A DNA stretch of 64,000 bases, from positions 62,001-126,000 of the forward strand of contig JACPVI010000023.1 in assembly GCA_016191815.1 (NCBI GenBank), read 5' to 3'. The translations under genes were made by a program, and so were the position numbers. Shown here in pieces: positions 9,520 to 19,599 of this stretch. The notes under the pieces were generated by a model. That model worked only from the letters and a program-made list of their open reading frames with translations, ran no database searches and had not been told where the DNA came from. The DNA comes from Myxococcales bacterium. Its GTDB lineage: Bacteria > Myxococcota > Myxococcia > Myxococcales > Myxococcaceae. Within the stretch, counting starts at the first letter, position 1. The number at the start of each line of letters is the position of its first letter.

Positions 9520-9551
9520 GGCTATTCCAATCTTTGGGGTTTAGGAGACGC

Positions 9552-10397
9552 TTACTGGCTCCTCACTCCGGCGCGGCGGCCGGAGACGATGAATTTGTCG
9601 GTGCGCTTGTTCTTGCGGGTGGTGTAGCCCTTGGTCTTCTGGCCCCACGGCGAGACCGGGTGCGGGTTCCCTTGCCCGGACTTGCCCTCGCCGCCCCCGT
9701 GCGGGTGGTCCACCGGGTTCATCGCCAGGCCCCGCACCGTGGGGCGGACGCCCAGCCACCGCCGCCGCCCCGCCTTGCCGATCCGGATGATCTCGTGGTC
9801 GATGTTCCCGAGCTGCCCTACCGTGGCCCGGCACTCGATCAGCACCTTGCGCACCGCGCCCGAGGGGAGCCGCACCTGAGCGTAGCGGTCCTCCTTGGCC
9901 ATCAGCTGGCCCCAGGAGCCCGCCGAGCGAATCATCTGCGCGCCCCGCCCCGGCTTGAGCTCGACGTTGTGAATGACCGTTCCCACCGGGATGCTCTGCA
10001 ACGGCAGCGAGTTGCCCGGCCGGATGTCGGCGTTCTGCCCGGCGAAGAGCGTGTCGCCCACCGACAGCCCCACCGGCGCGAGGATGTAGCGCTTCTCGCC
10101 GTCCGCGTAGTGCAACAGGGCGATGTTGGCGCTGCGGTTGGGGTCGTACTCCACGCTGGCCACCTTGGCCGGCACCCCGTCCTTGTCGCGGCGCTTGAAG
10201 TCGATCACCCGGTAGCGGCGCTTGTGGCCGCCGCCGGCGTGCCGCCGGGTGATGTGCCCGTGCACGTTCCGCCCGCCCGTCTTCCGCAACGGCTGGGTGA
10301 GCCGCTTCTCGGGCACCTGACGGGTGATCTCGGTGAAGTCCGACGCCGTCATCAGGCGGCGGGCGGCGGAGGTCGGCTTGTATTTCTTGATGCCCAT
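9552..10397 (-). CDS. rplB: 50S ribosomal protein L2
   Basis: 281 residues. The start [20 protein letters not shown] and the C-terminal signature [19 protein letters not shown], containing the conserved HPHGGG with the peptidyl-transferase His, are both present. L2 is needed for subunit association and tRNA binding. Normal length and order (rplW-rplB-rpsS). Confidence 0.98.
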   Translation of the reverse strand: MGIKKYKPTSAARRLMTASDFTEITRQVPEKRLTQPLRKTGGRNVHGHITRRHAGGGHKRRYRVIDFKRRDKDGVPAKVASVEYDPNRSANIALLHYADGEKRYILAPVGLSVGDTLFAGQNADIRPGNSLPLQSIPVGTVIHNVELKPGRGAQMIRSAGSWGQLMAKEDRYAQVRLPSGAVRKVLIECRATVGQLGNIDHEIIRIGKAGRRRWLGVRPTVRGLAMNPVDHPHGGGEGKSGQGNPHPVSPWGQKTKGYTTRKNKRTDKFIVSGRRAGVRSQ

Positions 10398-10434
10398 TTT
10401 GGTCGCCTCTTGAGGGTGGCCGCTCGAGCGGCGC

Positions 10435-10728
10435 TTACACCGCGCCTCCCTCGAACAGCTCGATCTTGTCCCCCTCCTTCAGGGTGACGATCGCCTTCTT
10501 GTAGTTGGGCCGCTTCCCCACCGAGCGGCCGATCCGCTTCACCTTGCCGCGCACCAGGTTGGTGCGGACCCCCTCCACGGTGACCTTGAAGAGGTTCTCC
10601 ACCGCCTTCGCCACGTCGTGCTTGCTCGCGTCGCGGTCCACCACGAAGGAGTACTGGCGGAACTTCTCCCGGGCCCGGTCCAGCTTCTCGGTGATCAGCG
10701 GTCCTTTGATGACGTCGTGGATGCGCAT
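10435..10728 (-). CDS. rplW: 50S ribosomal protein L23
   Basis: 97 residues. It starts [20 protein letters not shown] (IxxPxITEK is the family signature); the basic loop [20 protein letters not shown] is typical. L23 docks trigger factor and SRP at the tunnel exit. Its ATG overlaps the rplD stop by one base (TGATG), implying translational coupling. Confidence 0.97.
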   Translation of the reverse strand: MRIHDVIKGPLITEKLDRAREKFRQYSFVVDRDASKHDVAKAVENLFKVTVEGVRTNLVRGKVKRIGRSVGKRPNYKKAIVTLKEGDKIELFEGGAV

Positions 10729-11381
10729 CAGCTCGCCTCCCTCGCGGCTTCGGCCCGCCGCCTGAGCAGCGCCGCCTCCAGGGCCTTGGCCGCCATGGTG
10801 GTGAGCACCAGCGTCGACCGGCGGAGCACCGATTCCAGGTTCAACCCCTCCGGGGCGAGGACGTCGAAGCGCTCGAGGTTGCGCACCGAGCGGTGCAACT
10901 GCTCGTTCTTCGCCTCGTCCACCACCAGCGCGTCGGAGAGCTTGAGCCGCCCGGTGAGCGCCTCGAGCGCCTTCTTGCTCTTCCCGTCGGGGACCGGGAA
11001 GGCGTCGAGGATGAGCAGGTTCTTCTCCCTCGCCCTCAAAGAGAGCGCCGCCTTGAGGGCGCCCCGCCGCACCTTCAAAGGAGGCCGGTAGAAATAGTCG
11101 CGGGCCTTGGGGCCCATCGCCTTCCCCCCGCCCACCCAGTGGGAGGCGCGGATCGACCCCTGGCGGGCGCGCCCGGTGCCCTTCTGGCGCCAGGGCTTCT
11201 TGCCGCCGCCGGACACCAGCGAGGTGTTCTTCACCCCCAAGGTGCCCCGCCGCCGGTTGATCTGCTGCATCTTCGCCACTTCGTAGAAGAGGTGGCCGTT
11301 CGGCTCGGCGCCGAACACCTCGTCGGAGAGGTCGATCTCCGAGACCTTCTTCCTGTCCAAATCCACGACGTCGAACTTCAT
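10728..11381 (-). CDS. rplD: 50S ribosomal protein L4
   Basis: 217 residues. The conserved extended loop [21 protein letters not shown] (residues ~59-79) that lines the exit tunnel is intact. In E. coli L4 also represses the S10 operon. Its ATG lies only 11 bp after the rpsJ stop: the rplC gene that normally separates rpsJ and rplD is absent here (see findings). Confidence 0.97.
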   Translation of the reverse strand: MKFDVVDLDRKKVSEIDLSDEVFGAEPNGHLFYEVAKMQQINRRRGTLGVKNTSLVSGGGKKPWRQKGTGRARQGSIRASHWVGGGKAMGPKARDYFYRPPLKVRRGALKAALSLRAREKNLLILDAFPVPDGKSKKALEALTGRLKLSDALVVDEAKNEQLHRSVRNLERFDVLAPEGLNLESVLRRSTLVLTTMAAKALEAALLRRRAEAAREAS

Positions 11382-11392
11382 GGCGCCCTCGG

Positions 11393-11701
11393 CTAGCTCT
11401 TGATCTCCACGTCCACCCCGGCCGACAGGTCGAGCTTCATCAGCGCGTCGAGCGTCTGCTGGGTCGGCTCGAGGATGTCGAGCATCCGCTTGTGCGTGCG
11501 GATCTCGAACTGCTCCCTGCTCTTCTTGTCCACGTGCGGGCTGCGGAGCACGGTGAACTTGTTGATGCGGGTCGGCAGAGGGATCGGTCCCGCCACCTTC
11601 GCGCCAGTGCGCTTGGCGGTCTCGACGATCTCTCCTGCAGACTGGTCCAAGAGCTTCGAGTCGTACGCCTTCAGCCGGATTCGGATCTTCTGTTTCGCCA
11701 T
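11393..11701 (-). CDS. rpsJ: 30S ribosomal protein S10
   Basis: 102 residues from the ATG at 11699-11701 ([20 protein letters not shown]). The frame runs 13 codons further upstream, but this Met matches family starts. The motif [29 protein letters not shown] is canonical. S10 is in 30S and also serves NusB-S10 antitermination in other bacteria. A 143-bp gap containing a hairpin separates it from tuf. Confidence 0.97.
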   Translation of the reverse strand: MAKQKIRIRLKAYDSKLLDQSAGEIVETAKRTGAKVAGPIPLPTRINKFTVLRSPHVDKKSREQFEIRTHKRMLDILEPTQQTLDALMKLDLSAGVDVEIKS

Positions 11702-11803
11702 TCCTCGAGTTCCTTCTTCGGCAACTCCCAAAAGCCTCAATGTGCGCCCGCCGGGCTGACCGTGCGACCGATGCGCCTGGTTGTCACAGAACCCTGCGGC
11801 GAA

Positions 11804-11830
11804 GGGGCGCGGCTTCTACCACCGCGCCCC
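11804..11830 (-). terminator. GC-rich hairpin between tuf and rpsJ
   Basis: A perfect 9-bp inverted repeat (GGGGCGCGG / CCGCGCCCC) with a 9-nt loop lies 15 bp after the tuf stop codon. There is no long T-run after the stem on the minus strand, so it may be a weak terminator, an attenuator or a processing site that adjusts tuf versus rpsJ-operon expression. Confidence 0.45.
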
Positions 11831-11844
11831 ACCCAATTGCAACC

Positions 11845-13047
11845 TCAGGCGATGATGTCCACCACCACCCCCGCGCCCACGGTGCGACCACCCTCGCGGA
11901 TGGCGAAGCGCATCTCCTTCTCCAGCGCCACCGGGGTGATCAGCTCCACCGTGGCGGAGATGTTGTCGCCCGGCATCACCATCTCCACGTTGTCGGGGAG
12001 CTTGAGCGAGCCGGTCACGTCGGTGGTGCGGAAGTAGAACTGCGGCCGGTACCCGTTGAAGAACGGGGTGTGCCGCCCGCCCTCTTCCTTGGTGAGCACG
12101 TAGAACTGGCAGCTGAACTTGGAGTGGGGGGTGATGCTGCCCGGCTTGGCGAGCACCTGGCCGCGCTCCACCTCCTCGCGGGCCACGCCGCGCAGCAGGC
12201 AGCCCACGTTGTCGCCGGCGATCCCCTCGTCGAGGATCTTGTTGAACATCTCCACTCCGGTCACCACCGTCTTGCGAGTCTCCCTGAAACCGACGATCTC
12301 GGCCTCCTCGCCCACCTTCACCTTGCCCCTCTCCACTCGCCCGGTCACCACCGTGCCGCGGCCGGAGATCGAGAACACGTCCTCGATCGGCATCAGGAAG
12401 GGCTTGTCGGTGATCCGCACCGGCTCGGGGATGGCGGTGTCCAAGGCCTCCATCAGCTTGAGGATGCACTCGGTCCCCTCCTTGCCCTGCGTCTGGTAGG
12501 GCTTGAGGGCGTTCCCCCGGATGACCGGCACCTTGTCGCCGGGGAACTTGTACTTGGTGAGCAGCTCGCGGATCTCCATCTCCACCAGATCCAAGAGCTC
12601 GGGGTCGTCGATCACGTCGATCTTGTTGAGGAACACCACCAGGGCCGGCACGTTCACCTGGCGGGCGAGCAGCACGTGCTCGCGGGTCTGGGGCATCGGG
12701 CCGTCGGCGGCCGACACCACCAGGATCGCCCCGTCCATCTGGGCGGCGCCGGTGATCATGTTCTTCACGTAGTCGGCGTGCCCCGGGCAGTCCACGTGGG
12801 CGTAGTGCCGCTTCTCCGACTCGTACTCCACGTGGGCGGAGTCGATGGTGAGGATCTTGGTCGCGTCGCGGCGGCCCTGGGCGATCGAGGCCTTGGCGAT
12901 GTCGTCGTAGCTCCGCGCCTTGGCCAGACCCTTCTGCGCCATCGTCATGGTGATCGCGGCGGTCAGGGTGGTCTTCCCATGGTCCACGTGGCCGATGGTG
13001 CCGACGTTGACGTGGGGCTTCTTCCTTTCGAATTTTTCCTTGCTCAT
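11845..13047 (-). CDS. tuf: Elongation factor Tu, with atypical switch I
   Basis: 400 residues. It delivers aminoacyl-tRNA to the ribosome. G1 GHVDHGKT is at residues 19-26, DCPGHADY at ~86-93 and NKID at ~141-144. Domains II and III are complete, through [13 protein letters not shown]-like and [12 protein letters not shown] segments. The switch I/G2 region, normally ending in ERGITI, instead reads [12 protein letters not shown] (residues ~58-69), although the Thr-Ile survives. From memory a similar RDATK-type replacement exists in planctomycete EF-Tu. It sits between fusA and rpsJ. Confidence 0.96.
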   Translation of the reverse strand: MSKEKFERKKPHVNVGTIGHVDHGKTTLTAAITMTMAQKGLAKARSYDDIAKASIAQGRRDATKILTIDSAHVEYESEKRHYAHVDCPGHADYVKNMITGAAQMDGAILVVSAADGPMPQTREHVLLARQVNVPALVVFLNKIDVIDDPELLDLVEMEIRELLTKYKFPGDKVPVIRGNALKPYQTQGKEGTECILKLMEALDTAIPEPVRITDKPFLMPIEDVFSISGRGTVVTGRVERGKVKVGEEAEIVGFRETRKTVVTGVEMFNKILDEGIAGDNVGCLLRGVAREEVERGQVLAKPGSITPHSKFSCQFYVLTKEEGGRHTPFFNGYRPQFYFRTTDVTGSLKLPDNVEMVMPGDNISATVELITPVALEKEMRFAIREGGRTVGAGVVVDIIA

Positions 13048-13152
13048 CGGTTCCGTTCTCCGTCTGTCTGGTTCGGGGTGGGTTGTATAGCCTCGCTTTG
13101 TCCTGGAATCTCCAACAATCGCCGGGCCGGTCGCCTCACTGCCGGGCGCCGG

Positions 13153-15240
13153 CTAATACCCCCTCATCTTCGAAACGATCTCGTCTCCCACGTTCTTCGG
13201 CACCTGGGCGTAGTGGGCGAACTGCATGGTGTAGGTCGCCCGGCCCTGGGTCCTCGAGCGAAGGTCGGTGGCATAACCGAACATCTGCGCCAAGGGAACC
13301 TCGGCGTCGATCACCTGCACACCCGCGCGCGGGTGCATGCCCAAGATCTTCCCTCGCCGGCTGTTGAGGTCGCCGATCACGTCCCCCATGAACTCCTCGG
13401 GGGTGACCACCTCGCACTTCATGATCGGCTCGAGCAGGACGGCGCCCGCCCGGTTGCACGCGTCCTTGAAGGCCATCGAGCCGGCGATCTTGAAGGCCAT
13501 CTCGCTCGAGTCCACCTCGTGGTAGCTGCCGTGGAACAGCTCCACCTTCACGTCCACCATCGGGTAGCCGGCCAAGACCCCGCTGGAGGTCGCCTCCGCG
13601 ATCCCCCGCGCCACCGCCGGGATGAACTCCTTGGGGACCACCCCGCCGACGATCGCGTTCACGAACTCGAAGCCCTTGCCCGGGTTGGGGTGGACCTTGA
13701 TCCAGCAGTGGCCGTACTGCCCCCTCCCGCCGGTCTGCCGGATGTAGCGGCCCTCGGCCTTGGCCATCCGGGTGATGGTCTCCCGGTAGGCGACCTGCGG
13801 CTTGCCGACGTTGGCGCTGACCTTGAACTCCCGGAGCAGCCGGTCGACGATGATCTCGAGGTGCAGCTCGCCCATCCCGGCGATGATCGTCTGGGCGGTC
13901 TCCTCGTCCACGCGCACCCGGAACGAGGGGTCCTCCACCGCCAGCTTCTGCAGCGAGGCGGCGAGCCGGTCCTGGTCGTCCTTGGACTTGGGCTCCAGCG
14001 CCAGGTCGATCACCGGCTGGGGGAACTCCATGCGCTCGAGGACGATCGGATGGTCCCCGTCGCACAAGGTGTCTCCGGTGGTGACGCCCTTGAGGCCGAC
14101 GATGGCGCAGATGTCGCCCGCGAAGCACTCGTCGATCTCGTCGCGCTTCTCCGCCTTCATCTGCACCAGGCGGCCGACGCGCTCCTTGCGCCCCTTGGTG
14201 GAGTTGAGGACGTGCGAGCCCGCCTCCAGTCGCCCGGAGTACACCCGAATGAAGGTGAGCGTCCCAACGTAGGGGTCGGTCATGATCTTGAACGCCAGCG
14301 CGGAGAAGGGGGCCTTGTCGCTGGTCTCGCGGGTGGCGTCCTTGCCCTTGAGATCCTTGCCGGTGACCGGGGGGATGTCGACGGGCGAGGGCAGGTAGTC
14401 GACCACCGCGTCCGTGAGCGGCTGCACGCCCTTGTGCCGGTAGGCGGACCCGCACAGCACCGGGAACAGCTTCATCTCGATGCAGGCTTTGCGGACAGCG
14501 CGGCGGATGTCGTCCTCGGACAGCTCGTGGTCGAGCAGGTATTTCTCGGTCAGCTGGTCGTCCAGCTCGGCCGCCTGCTCGAGCAGCCTGGCGTGGTAGC
14601 GCTGCGCCAAGGGCAGCTGATCGGCCGGAATGTCGATGACGTCGAACCGCGAGCCCAGCTCGGTGTCGTGGAAGACCAGGGCCTTCATCCGGACCAGGTC
14701 GATCACGCCGCGGAAGTTCTCCTCCGAGCCCAGCGGCAGCTGCAGCACGCACGGGGTGGCGCCCAGCTTCTCCCGGATGGACTGCACCGACATCTCGAAG
14801 TCGGCGCCCACCCGGTCCATCTTGTTGATGAAGCAGATGCGGGGGACCTGGTACTTGTCCGCCTGCCTCCAGACCGTCTCGGACTGGGGCTCGACGCCGT
14901 TCACCCCGTCGAAGAGCGCTACCGCGCCGTCGAGCACCCGCAGCGAGCGCTCCACCTCGATGGTGAAGTCGACGTGGCCCGGGGTATCGATGATGTTGAT
15001 GCGGTAGCTCTGGTCGTTTCGGGACCAGAAGGCGGTGATCGCCGCGGAGGTGATGGTGATCCCCCGTTCCCGCTCCTGGACCATCCAGTCGGTGACGGTG
15101 GTGCCTTCGTGCACCTCGCCCATCCGGTGGATGGCGCCTGTGTAGTAGAGGATCCGCTCGGTGGTCGTGGTCTTGCCCGCGTCGATGTGGGCCATGATCC
15201 CGATGTTGCGGTACCTCTCGAGTGGATGCTCCCGGGGCAT
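13153..15240 (-). CDS. fusA: Elongation factor G
   Basis: 695 residues. A translocase GTPase: G1 [12 protein letters not shown] is at residues 17-28, the switch [12 protein letters not shown] follows at ~56-67, and [10 protein letters not shown] is near 138-147. Domains II-V are complete, with [14 protein letters not shown] and the C-terminal [10 protein letters not shown] region. It is 105 bp upstream of tuf and 96 bp after rpsG, as in str operons. Confidence 0.98.
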   Translation of the reverse strand: MPREHPLERYRNIGIMAHIDAGKTTTTERILYYTGAIHRMGEVHEGTTVTDWMVQERERGITITSAAITAFWSRNDQSYRINIIDTPGHVDFTIEVERSLRVLDGAVALFDGVNGVEPQSETVWRQADKYQVPRICFINKMDRVGADFEMSVQSIREKLGATPCVLQLPLGSEENFRGVIDLVRMKALVFHDTELGSRFDVIDIPADQLPLAQRYHARLLEQAAELDDQLTEKYLLDHELSEDDIRRAVRKACIEMKLFPVLCGSAYRHKGVQPLTDAVVDYLPSPVDIPPVTGKDLKGKDATRETSDKAPFSALAFKIMTDPYVGTLTFIRVYSGRLEAGSHVLNSTKGRKERVGRLVQMKAEKRDEIDECFAGDICAIVGLKGVTTGDTLCDGDHPIVLERMEFPQPVIDLALEPKSKDDQDRLAASLQKLAVEDPSFRVRVDEETAQTIIAGMGELHLEIIVDRLLREFKVSANVGKPQVAYRETITRMAKAEGRYIRQTGGRGQYGHCWIKVHPNPGKGFEFVNAIVGGVVPKEFIPAVARGIAEATSSGVLAGYPMVDVKVELFHGSYHEVDSSEMAFKIAGSMAFKDACNRAGAVLLEPIMKCEVVTPEEFMGDVIGDLNSRRGKILGMHPRAGVQVIDAEVPLAQMFGYATDLRSRTQGRATYTMQFAHYAQVPKNVGDEIVSKMRGY

Positions 15241-15336
15241 GGGGTCAAAACTCCGTTGGGCGCTCCGCCGCCGGAGCGATCGACCTACGGCCTGCGGCTG
15301 TCAAAGAGCTGATCGTGCCGTCTGGCCGCCGTCTCC

Positions 15337-15807
15337 TCACCAGCGGTAATGCGCGAAGGCCTTGTTGGCCTCGGCCATCTTGTGGGTGTCCTCGCGCTTC
15401 TTCACCGCGTTCCCGCGGTTGTTGGCGGCGTCCATGATCTCGCCGGCCAGCTTCTCTTCCATCGTCTTCTCGCCGCGGGCCTTGGAGTAGTTGATGAGCC
15501 AGCGCATCCCCAGGGCGACCCGGCGGTCCTGGCGGACCTCCACCGGCACCTGGTAGGTGGCGCCGCCGACCCGGCGGGACTTCACCTCGAGGATCGGCTT
15601 CACGTTGTCCAGGGCCTTCTTGAAGGTCTTGAGGGGGTCCTCCTTGGCCCGCTCCTCGATCAGCGTGAAGGCGCCGTAGCAGATCCGCTCGGCGATCGAC
15701 TTCTTCCCCTTGCGCATGAGGTCGTTGACGAACTTGCTCACCAGCCGGTCCTGGAACTTCGGGTCCGGGAGGATCTTGCGCTTGGCAACGACGCGGCGAC
15801 GAGGCAT
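15337..15807 (-). CDS. rpsG: 30S ribosomal protein S7
   Basis: 156 residues, the normal length. It starts [20 protein letters not shown]. The motifs [19 protein letters not shown] and [24 protein letters not shown] are canonical. S7 nucleates the 30S head. In E. coli it is the str-operon autoregulator; no operator can be called here. It follows rpsL by 23 bp. Confidence 0.98.
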   Translation of the reverse strand: MPRRRVVAKRKILPDPKFQDRLVSKFVNDLMRKGKKSIAERICYGAFTLIEERAKEDPLKTFKKALDNVKPILEVKSRRVGGATYQVPVEVRQDRRVALGMRWLINYSKARGEKTMEEKLAGEIMDAANNRGNAVKKREDTHKMAEANKAFAHYRW

Positions 15808-15830
15808 GGCGAGTCCTTTCCCTTTCGGTT

Positions 15831-16202
15831 TCAGCTCGGGCGCTTGGCTCCGTACTTGGAGCGGCCCTGCTTGCGGCCGGCGACGCCGACGGCATCGAGG
15901 GTGCCGCGGATGATGTGGTAGCGGACGCCCGGGAGGTCCTTCACTCGGCCGCCCCTGATCATCACCACCGAGTGCTCCTGGAGGTTGTGCCCCACGCCGG
16001 GGATATAAGAGGTGACCTCAATTCCGTTGGTGAGCCTGACCCGGGCGACCTTCCGGAGGGCGGAATTGGGCTTCTTGGGGGTGGTGGTGTACACGCGGGT
16101 GCACACGCCGCGCTTTTGCGGGCACTCGCGCAGGGCGGGGCTCTTGCCCTTGTAGCGGACCTTCTCGCGGCCGCGGCGGATGAGTTGGCTAATCGTCGGC
16201 AT
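15831..16202 (-). CDS. rpsL: 30S ribosomal protein S12
   Basis: 123 residues. The decoding loops are intact: [15 protein letters not shown] (Lys43 and Lys44, counting Met) and [13 protein letters not shown] (Lys88). The Lys residues at the classical streptomycin-resistance positions are therefore wild type. First gene of the superoperon; a promoter-like sequence lies 34-61 bp upstream of its ATG. Confidence 0.98.
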   Translation of the reverse strand: MPTISQLIRRGREKVRYKGKSPALRECPQKRGVCTRVYTTTPKKPNSALRKVARVRLTNGIEVTSYIPGVGHNLQEHSVVMIRGGRVKDLPGVRYHIIRGTLDAVGVAGRKQGRSKYGAKRPS

Positions 16203-16236
16203 TGATTCGGAAATCCCTTCGGAGAAAGGCGGGCCG

Positions 16237-16263
16237 TTTATAGCGTCGACGCTCGGGAGTCAA
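16237..16263 (-). promoter_or_regulatory. Sigma70-like promoter of the str-S10-spc superoperon
   Basis: On the minus strand TTGACT (16258-16263) and TATAAA (16237-16242) are separated by 15 bp, one or two short of ideal. They lie 34 bp upstream of the rpsL ATG in the only sizeable gap before the operon. Position and hexamers suggest the main promoter. Confidence 0.6.
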
Positions 16264-16317
16264 GCGCTCCCCCGACGCCCGACGTGTTGCGCTCGACCCT
16301 CGACCCTCGACGCTCGA

Positions 16318-16797
16318 CTACAGATCGGCCACCATCACGATCGCGTCCTCGCCGTCGTCCGCATAGTAATTCGGCCTCACCCCTACTTCGCGGAAGCCGA
16401 ACGACTTGTATAAGCCCAGCGCCGCGGCGTTGCTTCGCCGCGCCTCGAGGGTCGCCAGCACGCACCGGTGGCGGCGCCCCCGCTCGAGCGCCGCCTGGAG
16501 CAGCGCCCGCCCCACCCCCCGCCGCCTTTGGGCCGGGGCGACCGCCACGTTGAGGACGTGCACCTCGTCGTGCACCAGCCAGAACACCATGAAGCCGAGT
16601 AGCCTCTTGCCCCCGGCGGCGTCGGCCTCCTCGGCCAGGTAGATGGTCGACCACTCGTGCGTCAGCTCCCGCCGCATCAATTCGAGCGACCAGGGGTTGC
16701 GGAAGGCGGCGCGTTCCAGCGCGTCAACCGCCGGCAAGTCCACGGGCTCCATGGCGCGGATGTGGAAGACCGGCGCCGGCTCCTCGAGCTTCCTCAC
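16318..16797 (-). CDS. rimI: Ribosomal protein S18-alanine N-acetyltransferase (RimI-type GNAT)
   Basis: 159 residues of a GNAT fold. The acetyl-CoA pyrophosphate loop RRRGVGRALL is at residues ~89-98. The RimI hallmark LEARRSNAAALGLYKSFGF..VGVRPNYYADDGEDAIVM is nearly consensus. RimI acetylates the N-terminus of S18, and location beside the ribosomal operon fits. Its ATG overlaps the stop of the SurA-N gene by 4 bp, so it is probably transcribed with it. Specificity is inferred from sequence pattern. Confidence 0.85.
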   Translation of the reverse strand: MRKLEEPAPVFHIRAMEPVDLPAVDALERAAFRNPWSLELMRRELTHEWSTIYLAEEADAAGGKRLLGFMVFWLVHDEVHVLNVAVAPAQRRRGVGRALLQAALERGRRHRCVLATLEARRSNAAALGLYKSFGFREVGVRPNYYADDGEDAIVMVADL

Positions 16798-17486
16798 TGC
16801 GAAGCCTCCGGCCGCGCGCGCGCGAACGGTGCGAGCACCCGCACGTCCGCCGCCTTCCTCGCCCGCTCCAGCTCCTGCGCCGCCAGCCTCTTGTAGCGGT
16901 CGGCGAACAGCTTCTCGCGAAGCGCGCTTCGCAGCTCCTCGTACGAGCTCGCCCCCAGCTCATGCCGGTGCTCCTCGTAGTGCCTTCTCAGGTCTACCTC
17001 GCTCACCTGGGCCTTGAGGCGGAGCTTCCCGTCCAGGAGCTTCTCCGCCCGGAGCTTCCGACTGATGAAGGTTGCAAGGAGCTGGAGGTCTGCGTCGTGG
17101 CGATCGAGGAAGCTCTGGAACTCGCGGTCGCTCTCGAAGCGGTCGCGGAAGGCTTGAAGCGCCGCCTCGACCTCCGCTTCGGAGAGCGGGTAGGCCTGCA
17201 GCTTGTCCGCCTCCGCCGCCGCGAGCCGGTGCCCGATCGCCACGTAGAGCGCGCCGGAGAGCGTCTCCTCGTTCAGTTCCTCAAAGGCCGCCCGCACCGC
17301 TCCGGCCTGCACCAGCATCGCCCGGGCTTCGAATTCCAGCTCGGAGAGGGTGATCACCCGCCCGTCCACCAGCGCCACCGCCCGATCGACCACCCTCCCC
17401 GCGTCCGCCTGGGCGAGCGCACTGGCGCCGGCGAAGAACGCTGCCAGCGCGAGTGCGCCCAAGGAGCTGGATGTGGCCTCGGCCAT
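16794..17486 (-). CDS. Periplasmic SurA N-domain-like protein
   Basis: 230 residues from the ATG at 17484-17486, which starts a signal peptide (MAEATSSSLGALALAAFFAG). The mature N-terminus VVDRAVALVDGRVITLSELE matches the SurA/PpiC chaperone N-terminal segment. There is no parvulin (PPIase) domain, so only chaperone-like function can be proposed. The rest is alpha-helical and charged. It diverges from dnaJ with 59 bp between starts, and is coupled to rimI. Role in outer-membrane protein folding is inference. Confidence 0.72.
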   Translation of the reverse strand: MAEATSSSLGALALAAFFAGASALAQADAGRVVDRAVALVDGRVITLSELEFEARAMLVQAGAVRAAFEELNEETLSGALYVAIGHRLAAAEADKLQAYPLSEAEVEAALQAFRDRFESDREFQSFLDRHDADLQLLATFISRKLRAEKLLDGKLRLKAQVSEVDLRRHYEEHRHELGASSYEELRSALREKLFADRYKRLAAQELERARKAADVRVLAPFARARPEASQ

Positions 17487-17545
17487 GCGGTGGCTTATCC
17501 TCCAAGGCTGGTTAGCTTCCACCCGTCGCTTGCGCTCAGCTCGCA

Positions 17546-18697
17546 ATGGCCGAGGACTATTACCAGATCCTGGGCGTGCCCAGGACCACCTCCCTCGAGG
17601 GGCTCAAGAAGGCCTACCGGCGCCTGGCGCGCAAGTACCACCCGGACGTCAACCCGGGGAACCGGGCGGCGGAGGAGCAGTTCAAGAAGATCAGCTCCGC
17701 CTTCGAGGTGCTCTCCAACTCGAAGAAGCGCGCCCTCTACGACGAGCTCGGCCCCGCCGCCGAAAAGATCGGCTTCGACGAGAAAAAGGCCGCCGCCTAC
17801 CGCGCCTACCGCGCCGCCCAGGCCGGCAGGGGCGCTCCGTTCGGTGGACCGGGGTTCGACGCCGAGGCCTTCGGGCGGGAGTTCGATCTGGGAGATCTCT
17901 TCGGAGACCTCTTCGGCCGCGGCTTCGGGGTGGAAGGCCCGGCCGCGCGAGCGAGGGGGCCGGCGCGCGGGGAGGATCTCCACACGAAGATCGGCGTCTC
18001 CCTGGCCGAGGCGGTGGCGGGAACCGAGCGCGTGCTTGCGGTGCGGCGAGCGGGCCGCTGCCCTGACTGCGAAGGGCGGGGGCAGGCCGGCCCCACCAGC
18101 ACCTGCCGCACCTGCCGCGGCACCGGGCGCGCGCGGCGAGCCGTCGGCGGCCTGCAGATGTCCGGCGCCTGCCCCAACTGCAACGGCACCGGCCGGAGCG
18201 GCGAGCCCTGTGGTACTTGCGCCGCCAGCGGGCTCTTGGAGGAACTCAAGCGGCTCACGGTGAAGATTCCGCCGGGGGTGCGAAGCGGTTCCCGGGTCCG
18301 GCTCGCCGGCCAGGGCGCCCAGGGGCCCGCGGGTGGCCCTCCCGGCGATCTGTTCGTGCAGACCGAAGTCTCTGAGCACCCGCTCGTTCGCAGAGAGGGG
18401 GACGATCTCCACATGGACCTGCCGATCACGGTGCCGGAGGCAATCCTCGGCGCGGAGGTCCGGGTGCCGACCTTCGGCGGCGACGTCACGGTGAAGGTGC
18501 CTCCAATCTCGCAGTCGGGGACCAAGATGCGCCTCAAGGGCCGGGGGGTGCCCGACCTGCGGAGCGGAAAGCGGGGCGATCTCTACCTGGTGCTCAAGGT
18601 GATGGTGCCGGACTCGGGGGATGGAGAGGTGCGCACCGCGGCGGAGCGGCTCAAGGGCGGCTACCGGTCCGACGTCCGCGCCGAGCTCAGGCTGTGA
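17546..18697 (+). CDS. dnaJ: Chaperone protein DnaJ
   Basis: 383 residues. J domain at the N-terminus with His32-Pro33-Asp34 (RKYHPDVN). A Gly/Phe-rich region follows ([16 protein letters not shown]). Four CxxC boxes form the two zinc centres: [24 protein letters not shown] and CGTCAASG; the last lacks the usual CxGxG but keeps both Cys. The C-terminal substrate domain is complete ([22 protein letters not shown]). It is the DnaK co-chaperone. dnaK and grpE are not adjacent. Confidence 0.93.
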   Translation: MAEDYYQILGVPRTTSLEGLKKAYRRLARKYHPDVNPGNRAAEEQFKKISSAFEVLSNSKKRALYDELGPAAEKIGFDEKKAAAYRAYRAAQAGRGAPFGGPGFDAEAFGREFDLGDLFGDLFGRGFGVEGPAARARGPARGEDLHTKIGVSLAEAVAGTERVLAVRRAGRCPDCEGRGQAGPTSTCRTCRGTGRARRAVGGLQMSGACPNCNGTGRSGEPCGTCAASGLLEELKRLTVKIPPGVRSGSRVRLAGQGAQGPAGGPPGDLFVQTEVSEHPLVRREGDDLHMDLPITVPEAILGAEVRVPTFGGDVTVKVPPISQSGTKMRLKGRGVPDLRSGKRGDLYLVLKVMVPDSGDGEVRTAAERLKGGYRSDVRAELRL

Positions 18698-18703
18698 CTG
18701 GGC

Positions 18704-18742
18704 CTTTGGGCCGGGAGCCCGGAAGGCGTCCGGGCCCCAAAG
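18704..18742 (+). terminator. Stem-loop after dnaJ
   Basis: CTTTGGG at 18704-18710 pairs with CCCAAAG at 18736-18742, enclosing a second small GC hairpin. It lies 6 bp after the dnaJ stop. No T-run follows, so the terminator role is tentative. Confidence 0.35.
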
Positions 18743-18827
18743 CGGCGTCGCGCCGAGAGTCCGTCGCCGGCCTGGCTCGGGCCGAGTGGGAACTGCTATA
18801 GACGCGGCGCGACGGAGGCGAACGGTT

Positions 18828-19553
18828 GTGGGAATCCTCGACTTCTTCGGCGGCTCGCCCGCCGACAAGGCGCTCAAGCTCAAGGCGAAGGTCACCCAGA
18901 AGTACGGAGACCCCACCGCGCGGCAGAAGGCGATCGATCAGCTCGGCGAGATGAAGGTGAAGGAGGCGGCCGGCGTCCTGCTCGCCCGCTTCACCATCAA
19001 CGTCGATCCCCAGAGCACCGATATCGAGGAGAAGGAGCACGTCTTCGAACTGGTGTGCGCCTTCGCACAAGACGCGGTGGAGCCGGTGAAGGAGTTCCTC
19101 CGCAAGACGGACCTGGGCAGCTCTTGGGCGGTGCGGCTCCTCTCCGCCATCCTCCCCGAGGAGCAGGTGATCGGCATCGCCACCGAGATGCTGGCCAAGC
19201 TCGGCGCCGAGTACACCAGGAATCCGGAGAAGAAGGCGGTCCTCCTGCATTTCGTGGAAGGGAAGACCGACCCGCGGATCGGCCCCGCGGTCCTGCCCTT
19301 CCTCGAGGACATGGCCGACGACATCAAGATCGCCGCGCTCAAGGTGTTGGGCCCGCTCAAGCTCGAGGCCGCCCGGGAGCCGATCCTCCAGCTCTTGGCC
19401 TCCGAGGAGACCGCCCGGAGGGTGAAGACCGCGGCGCTCCAGGCGCTCCACGACGCCGGCTTCGGGGTACAGGGGTACCGCGAGAAGGTCGAGGCCGCCA
19501 TCTTGGAACCCTACTTCGTCGACAAGTCCGGCGTGGTGAAGCGGCGGGGGTGA
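18828..19553 (+). CDS. HEAT-repeat protein
   Basis: 241 residues from a GTG at 18828, preceded by GGAGGCG. The frame is open upstream but composition there is not protein-like. The start VVGILDFFGGSPADKALK is followed by repeated two-helix units with HEAT character, for example RQKAIDQLGEMKVKEAAGVLL, AVLPFLEDMADDIKIAALKVL and LASEETARRVKTAALQAL. No catalytic motif or signal peptide is seen, so it is a cytosolic scaffold of unknown partner. A GAAGG-type site precedes the next gene 46 bp on. Confidence 0.75.
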   Translation: MGILDFFGGSPADKALKLKAKVTQKYGDPTARQKAIDQLGEMKVKEAAGVLLARFTINVDPQSTDIEEKEHVFELVCAFAQDAVEPVKEFLRKTDLGSSWAVRLLSAILPEEQVIGIATEMLAKLGAEYTRNPEKKAVLLHFVEGKTDPRIGPAVLPFLEDMADDIKIAALKVLGPLKLEAAREPILQLLASEETARRVKTAALQALHDAGFGVQGYREKVEAAILEPYFVDKSGVVKRRG

Positions 19554-19599
19554 GTGCCTTGAGCAGTGATTCCAGCGGCGCAGCCGTGAGAGGCCCGGG

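Noticed and set aside
11740-15312. Very long open frame (about 1190 codons) on the plus strand opposite tuf and fusA
   Set aside because: It is the antisense shadow of two highly conserved genes in GC-rich DNA; its translation is His/Arg/Leu-rich without domains.
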